A DNA stretch of 64,000 bases from Fonsecaea monophora (GCF_001642475.1 NW_019173962.1:124001-188000), one strand, 5' to 3'. Shown: positions 42,954 to 53,109, counted from the stretch's first letter. Numbers and translations are program-made. The notes: generated by a model not told the origin, from the letters alone.

Positions 42954-44339
42954 CTAGTATATACTGCGATGACTCCGCTCCCGCCTCTCTTCATCTAGGA
43001 TTTGCTGTAGCTCGCCAGAAACTCGCTCTTGTGTCCCAAGTTCCAGGTCCGCTTCCTCCACCTCTGCATCACTCTGGTCGCCAAGCGCATCTGCCATCTT
43101 CCTGTTCGGATCGTCCAACTCTCCTCTCAATGCTCGAGCCAGTGACGAAGAAAACGCCTTCTTGCCTTTCTCATGAGACCCCGACAAAGAGCTAAAAGAC
43201 TGCGTAGTTCCTCTGGGACTCTCGCTTTCCAACTCATCATCGGATCCGAAGGGTGAGCCCTGGCCCGATCTTGTCCCGCCACCGTCTCTACCAAGGTATG
43301 ATTTTATCCCACTCAGATTCGCACTTTTTCTCCCCGTATCCAATGATAGATTAGCGACGGAGGTTCGGAGGTTACTGGAAGACCGCACTCTTGTGCGACT
43401 TTGTTCCCTGCTCGTACTATTTCTCCTCTCGGCCGGGGTTGCCCTTGGATTACGCTTGAGTTCGCCTCCTTCCTGTAAGGTTTCCGGTTCATCTCTGAAC
43501 ATGTCTATCGTACTTTTCCGTACCGGCGTAGGAATGTAACTGGCACCTGTGGGGTCATGGGCGTTTTTGGACATCGTCCAGCGTCTAACTGGTATGTTTT
43601 CGACGTTTGCGGGTGTTGATGGAGAAGAGACGCTGTTTTTCCTGGCCGCCTTCTCTCTCCTAAGGTCTGACCATCGCCGTAGACTGTTTTGAAGCACATA
43701 CCTCCCATTTGCGCCCAACTTCATCACCAAAAATTCGCAGTGGTTGATGTTTCGGAGATCCTCAAAAAACTCCACACTGTAGTGATACCAGGCCATCAGA
43801 AATACGCGACTGCAGAGACCATGAGTGACAAGAACAGCCACGCTGGCCATTGTGTCTTCGGAAAACCGTCTCCAGAGTGAACCATTGAAGGATGATACGC
43901 GGTCATAGACGTCTGCTCCACTTTCTCCATTAGGAATGCGATAAAAGAAGTGACCATATTGTGCACGCTCTCGCCACAGTCTTTCAACTTCTTCGGTGTC
44001 TGGCTGAAAATTGCCAAAGTCTTGCTCCCTCAGCCTTGGTTCCTCATATACCTTGATGTGGTGTCGCTGGAATGGTGAAGGCGCAGGTTCATTCGAACAC
44101 AGGCTCTTCAGAATACCTTCTGTTGTTTCCCTGGTCCTCCTGTATGGAGAAATGAAGAAGTGTAGTGTATCATCGGTTCGGAGGAGAGCACGAAGCTTCT
44201 CTCCTGCTGCAAGCGCTTGGCGATGCCCTTCTTCCGTCAATCCGACTTTGTGGTCTGGCGTCGTCTGGTGGATAGCTTTGTCACGGTTCCCTTCGGATTG
44301 AGCATGTCTGATAATGATGATCAACCTTGGCTTCCCCAT
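42954..44339 (-). CDS. Histidine phosphatase (phosphoglycerate-mutase superfamily), Det1-like
   Basis: Predicted phosphomonoesterase, related to yeast Det1 (implicated in sterol transport). I chose ATG 44339 (MGKPRLIIIIRHAQSEGN), because the phosphohistidine motif lies at its usual distance there; the frame is open another 45 codons upstream but that part is unconserved-looking and GC-poor promoter. 461 aa. RHA (Arg11-His12) is the catalytic motif, FFISPYRRTRETTEGI the phosphate-binding segment, YGHFFYRIPNGESGADVYDR the acid/base region and VTHGLCSRVFLMAWY the second His. The catalytic domain ends near residue 230 (HCEFLVMKLG). The remaining half is Ser/Arg/Glu-rich, likely phosphorylated and disordered. 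It shares a 480-nt divergent promoter with SNF12. Confidence 0.9.
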   Translation of the reverse strand: MGKPRLIIIIRHAQSEGNRDKAIHQTTPDHKVGLTEEGHRQALAAGEKLRALLRTDDTLHFFISPYRRTRETTEGILKSLCSNEPAPSPFQRHHIKVYEEPRLREQDFGNFQPDTEEVERLWRERAQYGHFFYRIPNGESGADVYDRVSSFNGSLWRRFSEDTMASVAVLVTHGLCSRVFLMAWYHYSVEFFEDLRNINHCEFLVMKLGANGRYVLQNSLRRWSDLRREKAARKNSVSSPSTPANVENIPVRRWTMSKNAHDPTGASYIPTPVRKSTIDMFRDEPETLQEGGELKRNPRATPAERRNSTSREQSRTRVRSSSNLRTSVANLSLDTGRKSANLSGIKSYLGRDGGGTRSGQGSPFGSDDELESESPRGTTQSFSSLSGSHEKGKKAFSSSLARALRGELDDPNRKMADALGDQSDAEVEEADLELGTQERVSGELQQILDEERRERSHRSIY

Positions 44340-44822
44340 GTTGCTGGACCAGTATTCACAATGGCTGTGGTGGCCTCTCTGCCAGCGGTCTGATGTCAAC
44401 TCGTGACTTCCGCACTCCCACACTTCCTTCACTTGGTCTTGACAATACACCCGAAGTAACTCAATACAGCCCAAGTTTTAATCCCGGGATAAAGACCCGA
44501 CACTCATACCATATGGTCTTGGATAGAAGGTGAGGAGTTATGACAGCCTTGTTTTGCAGACTGGCTCATATGATGCCAAGAGAATTTGTGCCCGATTAGG
44601 ATTAGCCCAGCCGCATTTGAATCGCGTTCTGCGATGTCGCGATCATTGCGGGCAAGGCTCTCTCTCCTTCAGCCATCCCACTCGATCACCAACGCTTAGC
44701 TGAACTTATTGACACGCTCCAGCCACCAAGCTCATGCGCAGATCGTAGTCGCGACGCCGATATCCCCTTTCTTCCCTCCGAACGATCAAGGATTTCGAAG
44801 CGACAACAACGCCGACAACAAG
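44340..44822. promoter_or_regulatory. Divergent promoter between Det1-like gene and SNF12
   Basis: About 480 nt between opposite start codons. Plus-strand reading from 44709 is open in frame with SNF12 but lacks an upstream in-frame ATG, so I treat it as leader. No specific site is identified. Confidence 0.55.
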
Positions 44823-46487
44823 ATGAATCCCCAGATGCAGAATTATCGACAATATGCCCAGGCACAAGGAAGATCCCCAGCGGCACGTAGGCCAGGTGAG
44901 TGCGACCCGAGCACCAGGATACTTGCAAACCCAGATATTGGTGGTGGAGGTCCCAGGAATTCCTTGAAGGAAAAGGACAAAATTGACGGACAACACCTCA
45001 TGGCCCTCCTGCCCCAACCCCGTCGTTTGGTGGACACTGGACAGATGGCTCTCTTATCTGCTTTTCTCACCCAACAACAAGAGATCTTTCACTTACAGAC
45101 GCTAGGCCAGATTCCTCCTGTCCAACATGCTGCTCAGCAGGCGCAAGCTCAGATGATGCAACAACAAGCCCAACAGCGCAATGCTGCGATTGAACACCAA
45201 TTGGCACAGCGACGTGTGCGAAAACCTACCGACCGAAACATGCCGGACGGGCTAGAAGAGATTGTTATTGGAGATGGCGTCGAGCAGTATAAGAAACTGC
45301 GCGAGGCAGAGAAACAACTAGACCATCTGATGGCACGGAAGAAATTGGAGATTCATGACAATTTCAACAAAAATGTCAAGAGGCAGAAGACAATGCGGAT
45401 ATGGATCTCTAATACGGTGTCAAGCCAACCTTGGCAACTGAATCCGGATGAGGAAGGCTTCACATTCGACTCCAACGGCGAGCCTTCTTATAGAGTCAAG
45501 ATTCAAGGGAGGTTACTGGAGTATGACGACGATGACATCTTACACAGTGACGACGAAGATGAAGAGATGGGAGGTCAAGACCAAACCAAAGAGAAGAAGA
45601 TCAGACCGCCTTCCAAGAAATTCACACAATTCTTCAAGGGGATGACGGTCGAATTCGAAAACCCGAAAGACAGCCTGGGCGATAACAATCAGATGATAAC
45701 GTGGAAGAAGGGTCAAAACAGCGCTCAATCTGGCGAATATGACAGCATCGAGTTCGAGCGGAGATCCGACGAAAACGTCAACATTACAATATGCCTAACA
45801 CGCGACGAACAGCCCGAAAGATTTCGCCTTTCCAAGGCTCTGGCCGAAACTCTGGATATGGAAGAGGCGGAGCGTGCCGAAGTCGTCATGGGTATCTGGG
45901 ACTATGTGCGCGCCATGGGCTTACAAGAAGATGAAGAACGCCGGAGTATTCAATGCGACGACTCACTCAAACGTATCTTTGACACCGACACGTTCTTTTT
46001 CCCTCAGGCGGCTGAACGGCTAGTCCCACACCTACACCCCTTGCCGCCTGTGCGACTACCCTATACCATCCGCGTGGACGAGGAATTTCATAAGAATCCC
46101 GAACCCACGGTTTACGATGTGCAGGTCGCGGTTGAAGACCCTCTCCGTCCATTGATCTTCAAACTCACCCAAAACCCAGAACACCAGAATACACTCCGCT
46201 CGATTGCCAAGTTGGACGACGAACTCGCCATCGTGGTACAAGCGCTGCATCACCACAAGGCGCGGCACCAGTTCTTCACGAGCATGGCAAAGGATCCGCA
46301 GAAATTCATCGAGAGGTGGCTCAGCAGTCAGAAGAAGGACCTCAGCGTGCTGCTCGCGGAGCAAGAGCGAGGGGATGTGGCTGGCATGGAGTTCTCCAAG
46401 GGTGGAGAGGACAGCGTATGGGGCGGCGAAGTTGTTAGGGAGGCGGTGAGGTATCGGCTTGCCAGGGCAGAGACCTCAGGGAGGTAA
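44823..46487 (+). CDS. SNF12: SWI/SNF-RSC subunit, SWIB domain (Snf12/Rsc6, BAF60)
   Basis: Chromatin-remodelling core subunit. 554 aa from ATG 44823 (MNPQMQNYRQYAQAQ), the first ATG in the frame. N-terminal ~170 residues are Gln-rich (QAQAQMMQQQAQQRNAA) with RRVRKPTDRNMPDGLEEIV, then a charged helix (YKKLREAEKQLDHLMARKK). A conserved beta-rich block follows (MRIWISNTVSSQPWQ, EPSYRVKIQGRLLEYDDDD, FTQFFKGMTVEFENP). The SWIB domain is at ~330-410 (ERFRLSKALAETLDMEEAER, VMGIWDYVRAMGLQEDEERR). A long C-terminal helical region ends at RLARAETSGR. Most filamentous fungi have one such protein serving both SWI/SNF and RSC, so Snf12 and Rsc6 cannot be separated here. Confidence 0.94.
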   Translation: MNPQMQNYRQYAQAQGRSPAARRPGECDPSTRILANPDIGGGGPRNSLKEKDKIDGQHLMALLPQPRRLVDTGQMALLSAFLTQQQEIFHLQTLGQIPPVQHAAQQAQAQMMQQQAQQRNAAIEHQLAQRRVRKPTDRNMPDGLEEIVIGDGVEQYKKLREAEKQLDHLMARKKLEIHDNFNKNVKRQKTMRIWISNTVSSQPWQLNPDEEGFTFDSNGEPSYRVKIQGRLLEYDDDDILHSDDEDEEMGGQDQTKEKKIRPPSKKFTQFFKGMTVEFENPKDSLGDNNQMITWKKGQNSAQSGEYDSIEFERRSDENVNITICLTRDEQPERFRLSKALAETLDMEEAERAEVVMGIWDYVRAMGLQEDEERRSIQCDDSLKRIFDTDTFFFPQAAERLVPHLHPLPPVRLPYTIRVDEEFHKNPEPTVYDVQVAVEDPLRPLIFKLTQNPEHQNTLRSIAKLDDELAIVVQALHHHKARHQFFTSMAKDPQKFIERWLSSQKKDLSVLLAEQERGDVAGMEFSKGGEDSVWGGEVVREAVRYRLARAETSGR

Positions 46488-47408
46488 TCGACTAGGGAGG
46501 GTCACCTATAAAGTGTCATGTGTCATGGAGCTCAAGACACACACACCAGAGGGAAGGGAGTTATCGTATTACGAGCAAAATGTTTCCATCCGTTCTACCA
46601 GGAACCAGGCGGCGCCACTCCAGGGGGTAATTGGAAATGGGAGACGGGAGACGGGGGACGGGTGACGGCACAGTCCACAACATGCACCGGTTGAGCAGCA
46701 TCACGATGTATAATTATGTAGGTATTTAGGTCGCACAGGCGTGGGCAGGGAGCGTCCATATCCTTGATCCTGTTCCTGTCCCTGTCCTTGGGAAGCGAGG
46801 TTCTTGTCCTTTTACCTGTTCTTGTGCTCCTTCTTGTACATGTTCTTGATTGTTCTTGACATGGATTTCTCGGGCTTTGTGCTCCGTCTGTCATATCTAA
46901 TGACGTCCTCGAACTGGTGAGTGAAGGATTCTGCCCAGCCCCGTTCCCAGGTGACAGTACGTTTCCATGATCCCAATGACTGTGGGAACATTGAACCCGA
47001 CCATTCCATTCGGGGATGTACCATTTTGATGCATTTCTACTATTTGAGATGCAAACTCGACCGGATCAGGGGAGCTGTGGAGAGGTCCATGTCGTGGAAG
47101 TCGCTGAGGTACACATGCCTCAGAATCGAATCTTGTCTTTCGAAGCTGGGGGCAAGTGGAATTTGCATCCTGAATTGGTCCTTGAGTCCTTGACACCATG
47201 GCTCAAAGCCAGCCAGACCCAATTACCTGTTTGAACACTTGTTTCTTCTCTCACGAACAACGCCCAGGAAGTTAATCCAAGGGCAGCTGGACACGTTAGC
47301 TTCTGAGTCTGCGTGAATCAAGAAGGGGTTGGAACACCTACGTGCAGTCCTACGCTATCCTTCCCTTGCAGCTGTGGGCATCAAGTGTCTTTGCCACCAC
47401 GATGTGCC
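46488..47408. other. SNF12 3' flank with repeats and coding-like frames
   Basis: Contains a G-quadruplex motif (46639-46662), CCTGTCCTTG/TTCTTG-type degenerate repeats at 46,765-46,860, and minus-strand frames (46812-47024 and 47040-47222) that look coding but lie in different phases without clean splice sites. Possibly a decayed gene; not called. Confidence 0.45.
46639..46662 (+). repeat. G-quadruplex motif downstream of SNF12
   Basis: G runs of 3, 3, 5 and 3 separated by AGAC, AGAC and AC. Located about 150 nt after the SNF12 stop codon on the coding strand. Confidence 0.88.
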
Positions 47409-47765
47409 TTAACGGTAATCAGCGATGAAAAGACCAACGGCGACCACACACAAAGCTCCCATGAATGTAAATCTCCTTCCAATGCCTATGGCGTCCACCA
47501 AATCCTGCAGGAGCGAAACTGCAAGTGCCGCCAGTGCGCAGCGAACGATATTGCTAGAAGTTTGAGCAACAGCGGGCGAGCAATGGTTTTTGTCCACCAC
47601 GAGAGTGTTGTGGATCTGTCGAGCTGGTCGGAATACCGCGAATTCTCCTGAGAAAATAGTGGCAAGGGGCTACTTACGCTGAAATTTAATTGCATGCATA
47701 GCCCTTCCACGAACTGAAGAGAACGGGGGATGGCGACGTGCTTATGCCGCCGAAGTCCGTCAGTC
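47409..47765 (-). pseudogene. C-terminal remnant of a major facilitator transporter
   Basis: Two adjacent exon-like pieces join in frame across a 62-nt intron (GTAAGT..ACAG). Piece 1, about 47678-47765, gives VAIPRSLQFVEGLCMQLNFS. Piece 2, 47409-47615, gives IHNTLVVDKNHCSPAVAQ, TSSNIVRCALAALAVSLL, QDLVDAIGIGRRFTFMGA and a final LFIADYR. The VVDxNxxSPAxAQxSSNIVRC block and the GIGRRFTFMG turn are typical of the last two helices of fungal drug:H+ antiporter-type MFS proteins. No frame for the preceding ten helices could be found up to 48,700, so this is probably a truncated, decayed gene. A gene with an unrecognised exon pattern is possible. Confidence 0.65.
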
Positions 47766-48710
47766 TTAGTAGTCCTAGGAGGAAGGAATTTAAACAGTCC
47801 CGGACCAACTCACTAACCTTTTCATACTAGAGGACGCAGCCGAAGGCCACGACAGAGCAGATGGTGGAGGCGGGAACCGCGAAGGGAGAGCTGGGAGGGT
47901 AGAGGTAGGTATCTCTCTGGCCCAAGCTTAGTCGCAGATAATATGACAGAGGATTGACGATAGAGATTGTTTCCTGTTATCAGCAGCTTCCACCGAGCAA
48001 TGTACATTCCTACCATATTTGCTCTCTCATCACGGATATCCGTCATTTCTCCCTCCGGAACTAGGGGCAGGATCTGCATGCCATGCTTCATATTTGCCAG
48101 AACCCTGGACGCAGGGCTGGAAAACCACTGATAGTGAGCAGTCAACATGCAATGGGTGTAACTTGGAACAACTGAAGTGCATGTAGTTGGGGCGAAAACA
48201 GGGGATCCCGGAAGAGGGCTATGAGCGAAGTATCAATTGAGTTGACACCATCGGCGGAGTATCACCGAGCGTGACTACGCTGTGAGGCCAACAGGTAGGT
48301 ATCGATGCTGGTGCGGGAGAGGCGTGTAGGTCGGTAAGTGTGATGAGAGTGTCTGGCAGAGTAAGATGTAGTGAGCGTGGGCAGCCACTACCATGGACAA
48401 TCAACGCGAACTGCCGCATAAAAGCTCTTACCGCTAAAGTGAAGGCACGCGATCCTCGACGAGCACCCATCAGCACCCATTAGGATAACCAACGATGATG
48501 GTGGGTAGAAAAACACACATCTTCCCCCAAAATGCCCTACCAAAGGACTAAAGAAAACAGGGAAAACAAATCGAGATTGTGTTCAATCCTCATCTTTCAA
48601 GACGTATGTATGTAGTTTACTCCTGTGGAATGTTTGTACAAGAAATTTTGGAATGGCCGATACTCGCGGAAAAAGGACGGGAATATCAAACAGGACTTTT
48701 CGTTTGCCGA
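47766..48710. other. Gap upstream of MFS remnant
   Basis: Short minus-strand frames only (for example near 47,822-48,148 and 48,219-48,476); neither shows MFS helices. Followed by the REX2 3' flank. Confidence 0.45.
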
Positions 48711-49864
48711 TCATGGTACATCGGTCCTGAAGCCTGGGTCAAGATTTCCAACGTCGCCTATGGCTGTGCCGCTGTTGCGGAGCATATCGAGAGCTTCTTG
48801 GCCCTGCTTTGTTCCGGGAGCGGGCATCAGCGGTTGTGACCCTGGTTGGATCGGCATCGACGTTGCAGGTACTGAGGGAAGACGAAATTCTGTTAGTCAT
48901 TTCTTATGGGCAGTCGTCGACCGATGGAGGTGGCCTGCCAATGGCTGCTTCCTGCCTGAAGGAGAAGAAAGGGAAGCGAGAAAGGAAGATAAGGCTGGGG
49001 ATACATATTAGCACTCACCGGGTATGCCCAGACTCATTCCCTCGATGAAGCGCTTGTAATACTGCGCCTCCTGGATGCTCTCCAACACATCTGCTCGGGC
49101 GGTATGTTTGAGTTCTTTCCTCGGTGCCGCCATCAGCACCGAATCACTCGCCCAGCGTCGTACCATCTCCTTCATGGCCGAGACATCAAACAGTCGGTAA
49201 TGGAGGTGTTCCAGAATGACGTTCCAAGGTGGAATAGCCAAGAAAGCACGGTCGGCGTGGATACTGTTTCCTGCCAAAAGAGCTCGGCCTGGTTCGGGAA
49301 TGTAATGTTTAATGTATGCGAGAAGTTTGGTGGCAGCTTCTTCAGCACTGGTCGACGAAACCAGGCATGCCTGTGTGAGACCGGACTCGCCATGCGTCTT
49401 GACGCACCACTCAGACATCCTCGAGAGCTGTTCCGGGGTGTGGAATATCACAGCATCGAAGCCTTCTGTGTCCAGCGGAGCGAGGTCGGCGGTAGTGATG
49501 ATGCACGCTATGGACATGATTGTATCTTTGGTGGGGTTGAGACCCGTCATCTGGGAGCCAGTATTCGGTCAGCGCGACGCAGAAGCAATGGCCATAGATG
49601 AAGCTGGATAGGTGTAGATGGGCCAAAAGATGCGGTAAACATATTGCGAATCAACGAGGTGCGGTCGGAGACAGATGTGCGTGTGAGGCTTCATTAGAAG
49701 CTCCACCCCCTTGTGGAGGGATTTCAGCAATGATTGTTGTAACAGGTAAACAGGGGTGATGCTTTTGTGTTGCTGGGAAAGGGCCAGTAAGGGGTTCACT
49801 CGGTGTGTACACCTACCTCGCAGTCAATCCAGACCAGCGGATCAGTGGATCGGGTGAGTGCCAT
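48711..49864 (-). CDS. REX2: Oligoribonuclease, DEDDh 3'-5' exonuclease (REX2/Orn)
   Basis: Degrades short RNA oligomers to nucleotides, in fungi mainly mitochondrial. CDS is complement(join(48711..48871,49019..49550,49817..49864)), 246 aa. Exon 1 is MALTRSTDPLVWIDCE, supplying Asp14 and Glu16 of the DxE metal site; GTAGGT..CCAG joins it to MTGLNPTKDTIMSIACIITT. Exon 2 has LAGNSIHADRAFL (second Asp), WNVILEHLHYRLFDVSAMKE and HTARADVLESIQEAQYYKRF (His and final Asp). Exon 3 adds a 53-residue tail (GTKQGQEALDMLRNSG) beyond the normal end, after a 147-nt intron; its frame is open and phase-correct but unlike other Orn proteins, so it is the least certain part. An in-frame stop lies upstream of the chosen ATG, so no longer mitochondrial leader is encoded in this exon. 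Confidence 0.92.
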
Positions 49865-51216
49865 GGCTGGTGCTTCCTTGATAAGTTTTTCGGTTGTAGC
49901 TTGAGGATTGTGTCTACCAACCTCTCAACATATGTTTTTCACTCCAGTCTCGGCCTGTCAACGACAACTGTCTGGAACAAAGGCTCTGGACCCATATACC
50001 CACTTGGCAACTGGGTGGCAAACTGACTTGACAGGCCTCGCATGAATTAAAATGAGCTGCTCGACAACATTGCGTCGAAGAAAGACCTGGAGGAATGGAG
50101 GAACTTCGCCCACGACGAACTAAACGAACCTCGTCCAATGGGGGTGATTGAGCCCTGGGGAAAGGGTAATGACGATTATCTGATCATCTGTTACCCTTCG
50201 CCACTAGTGCGGCAACATTTCTATGAGAGAGAATTTGTGACGAAGGCAAGAAAAGGACGGTACAACGAGAGAGATGATGACGATATGCACCCTAAGTCCA
50301 ATACTGTTCGGGGCCAAGGCCCACAAGATTCCCGGCCAATGAAATTGCAGCGGAATCGGAAGGGGCCCGGAGTGGAACTCCACCCTCCACCCACACAGGC
50401 CCCCCTTTACCCCTCACATATCAACAAACTACGTCTATAACGCTATGTCAGGGCTGCCGGGAACTACAGGGCCATGAACAGCCAGATCAGCTTTGCGATC
50501 AATAGGAGCTTTTACAATTTGATAATGTCATTGGACCTCCGGCCTGGTTTGCTGACTGGCAGCTCCAAGCTTTTTGGATTGTGCCTGTATTGAGGTTTAT
50601 CTTTTTGATCGAACACGAAAAGAACACTCGTCAATGCCTGGGAAATTGGTACAATTACCACCGCGGGTTGACTCGGCAGTTATGCGTCCACGTCCACGTC
50701 CACGCTCATGCCTTTCCCCCGCTCCCTTGGCCTGTTGATCCCTCTCTGGCCTAAGCACCCTTGGAGACTGTTTACAAGCCTCTGCACCCTTTCCCTGACC
50801 CATGCCCTCCATGACTGCAGCCTCTCGGAGGGATCTGTTCTGCGATCACGTCCTGCATCCCATTCTCCAAGTACAGGCTCGTGCTGCAGGAATTTTTTTC
50901 GCACAATTAATCAAAATATTCGACGGCCAGCCCTTGCTTGCGTGTATCTTCACTCTCCATCTTATCATCCTGACTCCAAATTCTGCGGTCTTGACAAAAG
51001 AAAGTGGAAGAGTCGAATTTCCAACTCGACTGCTGACAGAAGCCGCCGTACGCGGCTCTCATTTCCTGTATTCTCAGCGCGTGGCATAGCACTGACAGGC
51101 AGTATTTCTGAAGTATCCACACACGTCTGTCGATAAAAGTCTTCAGAAGCCGTGGACGAAATTCTGGGTCCATGGTCAGCTCGCGGCATAGAGTTTGTGG
51201 GCTTGTGGAAGGCCTT
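49865..51216. other. REX2 promoter, uncertain ORF, DUF7918-gene 3' flank
   Basis: Apart from the orphan frame at 50051-50440, nothing is supported. A short (TCCACG)n-like repeat occurs at about 50,688-50,705. Confidence 0.5.
50051..50440 (+). other. Orphan open frame, protein-like but without clear start
   Basis: About 129 open codons from just after a TAA at 50048. Reads AHDELNEPRPMGVIEPWGKG, DDYLIICYPSPLVRQHFYER and ends HINKLRL. Composition resembles a real soluble protein, with many charged and aromatic residues. The first ATG is at 50138; an exon starting at 50057 after an AG is also conceivable. I recognise no family. Frames of this length arise by chance several times in 64 kb, so support is weak. 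It could be the last exon of a gene, a relic, or chance. Confidence 0.3.
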
Positions 51217-53109
51217 TCAGAGCTCTTCATCGTCGCCAGCTGTCGACTCTTTGACCAACGGCCCTCCAAACTGCAGGCCAGAAGCAGTTGAACTAGTCGC
51301 AGTCGGTTGAGATGGTCCCGAAGTCCCAAGAACTTCGCCGATAGCGTTCGAAAACGTGGACGTGCTACCCCCTAATCGGCTTTTGATGTCATCGTCAAAG
51401 TCCGCAATGCTAGCCCGATGTCGCTTCATCGGACTGCCGACCATGAAACTCTCATCGTCCTTTTGAACGTCCAGGCTGCTGCTCAAACCCATAGACCCCG
51501 TATTCGTGCCTGCAGGTGACGTACCAAGCTCAACAGCGCCAGCTTTGGGTGTCGAATTACCCGAAGTGCTACCAGATTTCGAGCTCTTGCGAGGTTCTGT
51601 TATGCCGTTGCTATTCAGCGGTTCCGCCGAATGCTGTCGCTTGAGCTGATGATACCTTAGCCCATGCCGGATTTTCAACGGCGAAGGGTCTCTTACCTTC
51701 ATTTTACGGATGCCCTCCGCAACCTGACCTGTCCGCTCAGCATCTTCTGGACTCAGCATGCTCGGATCTCTCTTTGCATCTGCATCATTGATGTCCTCCA
51801 TCTTGCCAATGATGCCAGCACCGTCATCGTCGCTCTCGCTTTCCATCTCATCATCGCTTGTTCCTTTACCCTTTCGACTCCGTCGACGTTCCGAGTCGCG
51901 GAAGGTTGAAAAGCCGGCAGAACCTTCTTTCTTCAGGGGCCCAAGTTTGGGAAGCTCCGCCGCTATGCTACGTCTCTTGGTGCTGACCGCCGCCTTATCG
52001 GTCTTGGGTCCAGAAAGGATACCCATCTTCTGTAACTGGCGTTCTCCCCGATAAAGGAATGTGAAGACTGCATATGGTTTATCGGTAGGGTCAATACCAG
52101 TCACCGTCTGTGTTGAGATGGTTTTGGGGTCCAGGGTCTTGGGTTTGGCAAAGCTGGTAGTGTGGTCGACATCAGCTCGGTTCTTGCCTTCACCATTACC
52201 AGCGCCTTCTCCGACGTCTGAGCCTTCTGAGTCATCGTGGGCATCGAATTGAGGTGAATATTCTCCGCGTTTGATCTCTCCAGAAGCCAACACTCGGAAC
52301 AAGGCAACCTTGATCTGCCCAGCTGCTTCTGGTATCGGGTCATCATCGTCTTCTGAGGAACCGCTCTCGCTGACCGAGCCCTCATCATCGGAAACGTCCT
52401 TCAATTCTCCATCTTCGCCATAGCGCATGGTGTTCTTTCTTTTGTCCTTCTTTGAGAGTCCATTGGTGTCATCATCGCTCCCGGTGGTTTCCTTCCGCTT
52501 TCGTCGTCTTCTCTCCAGTTTCTGTCTGCGTCTCTCAATTGTTGCTGCGGCGTCCTTTCCATCGAGGTCCAGACCATTCAACCAGCGCTCGAGACCGACT
52601 TCACGGAACAAAAACTCGCGTTCTGCTAGACCACCTCCCTCTTTCTCAGGAACACTGACCCATCGGGAATTCACCCACGTCTCTTCGCCCTTTCTGAGTA
52701 GTGTTGCAACCTCCTCTTTGGCTCGGCCATCAAAGTAAATGTAGGCGGCAATAGTTTCGTTAGGGGAGGTTGTCAAGGGGACATAAGGCCCAACTGAACT
52801 TGTGTATTTTCCTCGTTCACTTGTGTGACCTGGAAGGCCCCCGACAAGTTTGGGTTTGGGATTCGGAACATCTGGTGTTGCCTTAGGGGTGGAGTAAGGT
52901 ACTTCCTGACCAGGGGTGAGGAGGGTGATAGAGATGGCAAAGGTCGATTGCTCGGGTTTTCCCGTCAGAGAGTCGGTAGGGATTTGTGCAGGTGGCACGG
53001 GGATGTAGGCGCTAATTCTTGAGAGACGAGAGGTTCTCTGTACAGAGTATTCTGGCAAAGGCCCTGTGGGAGTGTGTATGCTCACAGCAAGACCTTTGAA
53101 GCAGGGCAT
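51217..53109 (-). CDS. Conserved fungal disordered protein, DUF7918-like N-terminus
   Basis: 630 aa, one exon. The N-terminal ~215 residues form the only region likely to fold: MPCFKGLAVSIHTPTGPLPE, ISAYIPVPPAQIPTDSL, TFAISITLLTPGQEVPYS, TIAAYIYFDGRAKEEVATLL, REFLFREVGLERWL. This resembles the beta-rich fungal domain DUF7918, found in many copies in fungal genomes and of unknown function; my assignment is by general look and moderate. Then comes an Arg/Lys cluster (RRRQKLERRRRKRKET, a likely nuclear signal), acidic segments (SEDDDDPIPEAAG, ESESDDDGAG), further basic clusters (KTDKAAVSTKRRSI) and a Gly/Ser/Thr-rich tail ending in DDEEL. A nuclear location is inference. An unspliced frame of this length supports a real gene. 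Confidence 0.75.
   Translation of the reverse strand: MPCFKGLAVSIHTPTGPLPEYSVQRTSRLSRISAYIPVPPAQIPTDSLTGKPEQSTFAISITLLTPGQEVPYSTPKATPDVPNPKPKLVGGLPGHTSERGKYTSSVGPYVPLTTSPNETIAAYIYFDGRAKEEVATLLRKGEETWVNSRWVSVPEKEGGGLAEREFLFREVGLERWLNGLDLDGKDAAATIERRRQKLERRRRKRKETTGSDDDTNGLSKKDKRKNTMRYGEDGELKDVSDDEGSVSESGSSEDDDDPIPEAAGQIKVALFRVLASGEIKRGEYSPQFDAHDDSEGSDVGEGAGNGEGKNRADVDHTTSFAKPKTLDPKTISTQTVTGIDPTDKPYAVFTFLYRGERQLQKMGILSGPKTDKAAVSTKRRSIAAELPKLGPLKKEGSAGFSTFRDSERRRSRKGKGTSDDEMESESDDDGAGIIGKMEDINDADAKRDPSMLSPEDAERTGQVAEGIRKMKVRDPSPLKIRHGLRYHQLKRQHSAEPLNSNGITEPRKSSKSGSTSGNSTPKAGAVELGTSPAGTNTGSMGLSSSLDVQKDDESFMVGSPMKRHRASIADFDDDIKSRLGGSTSTFSNAIGEVLGTSGPSQPTATSSTASGLQFGGPLVKESTAGDDEEL

Noticed and set aside
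44340..44474. Longer start for the Det1-like phosphatase
   Set aside because: The extra 45 residues precede the catalytic RHA motif at an unusual distance, are Cys/His/Trp-rich and lie in the promoter shared with SNF12.
44709..44822. Longer N-terminus for SNF12
   Set aside because: The frame is open but contains no ATG before 44823.
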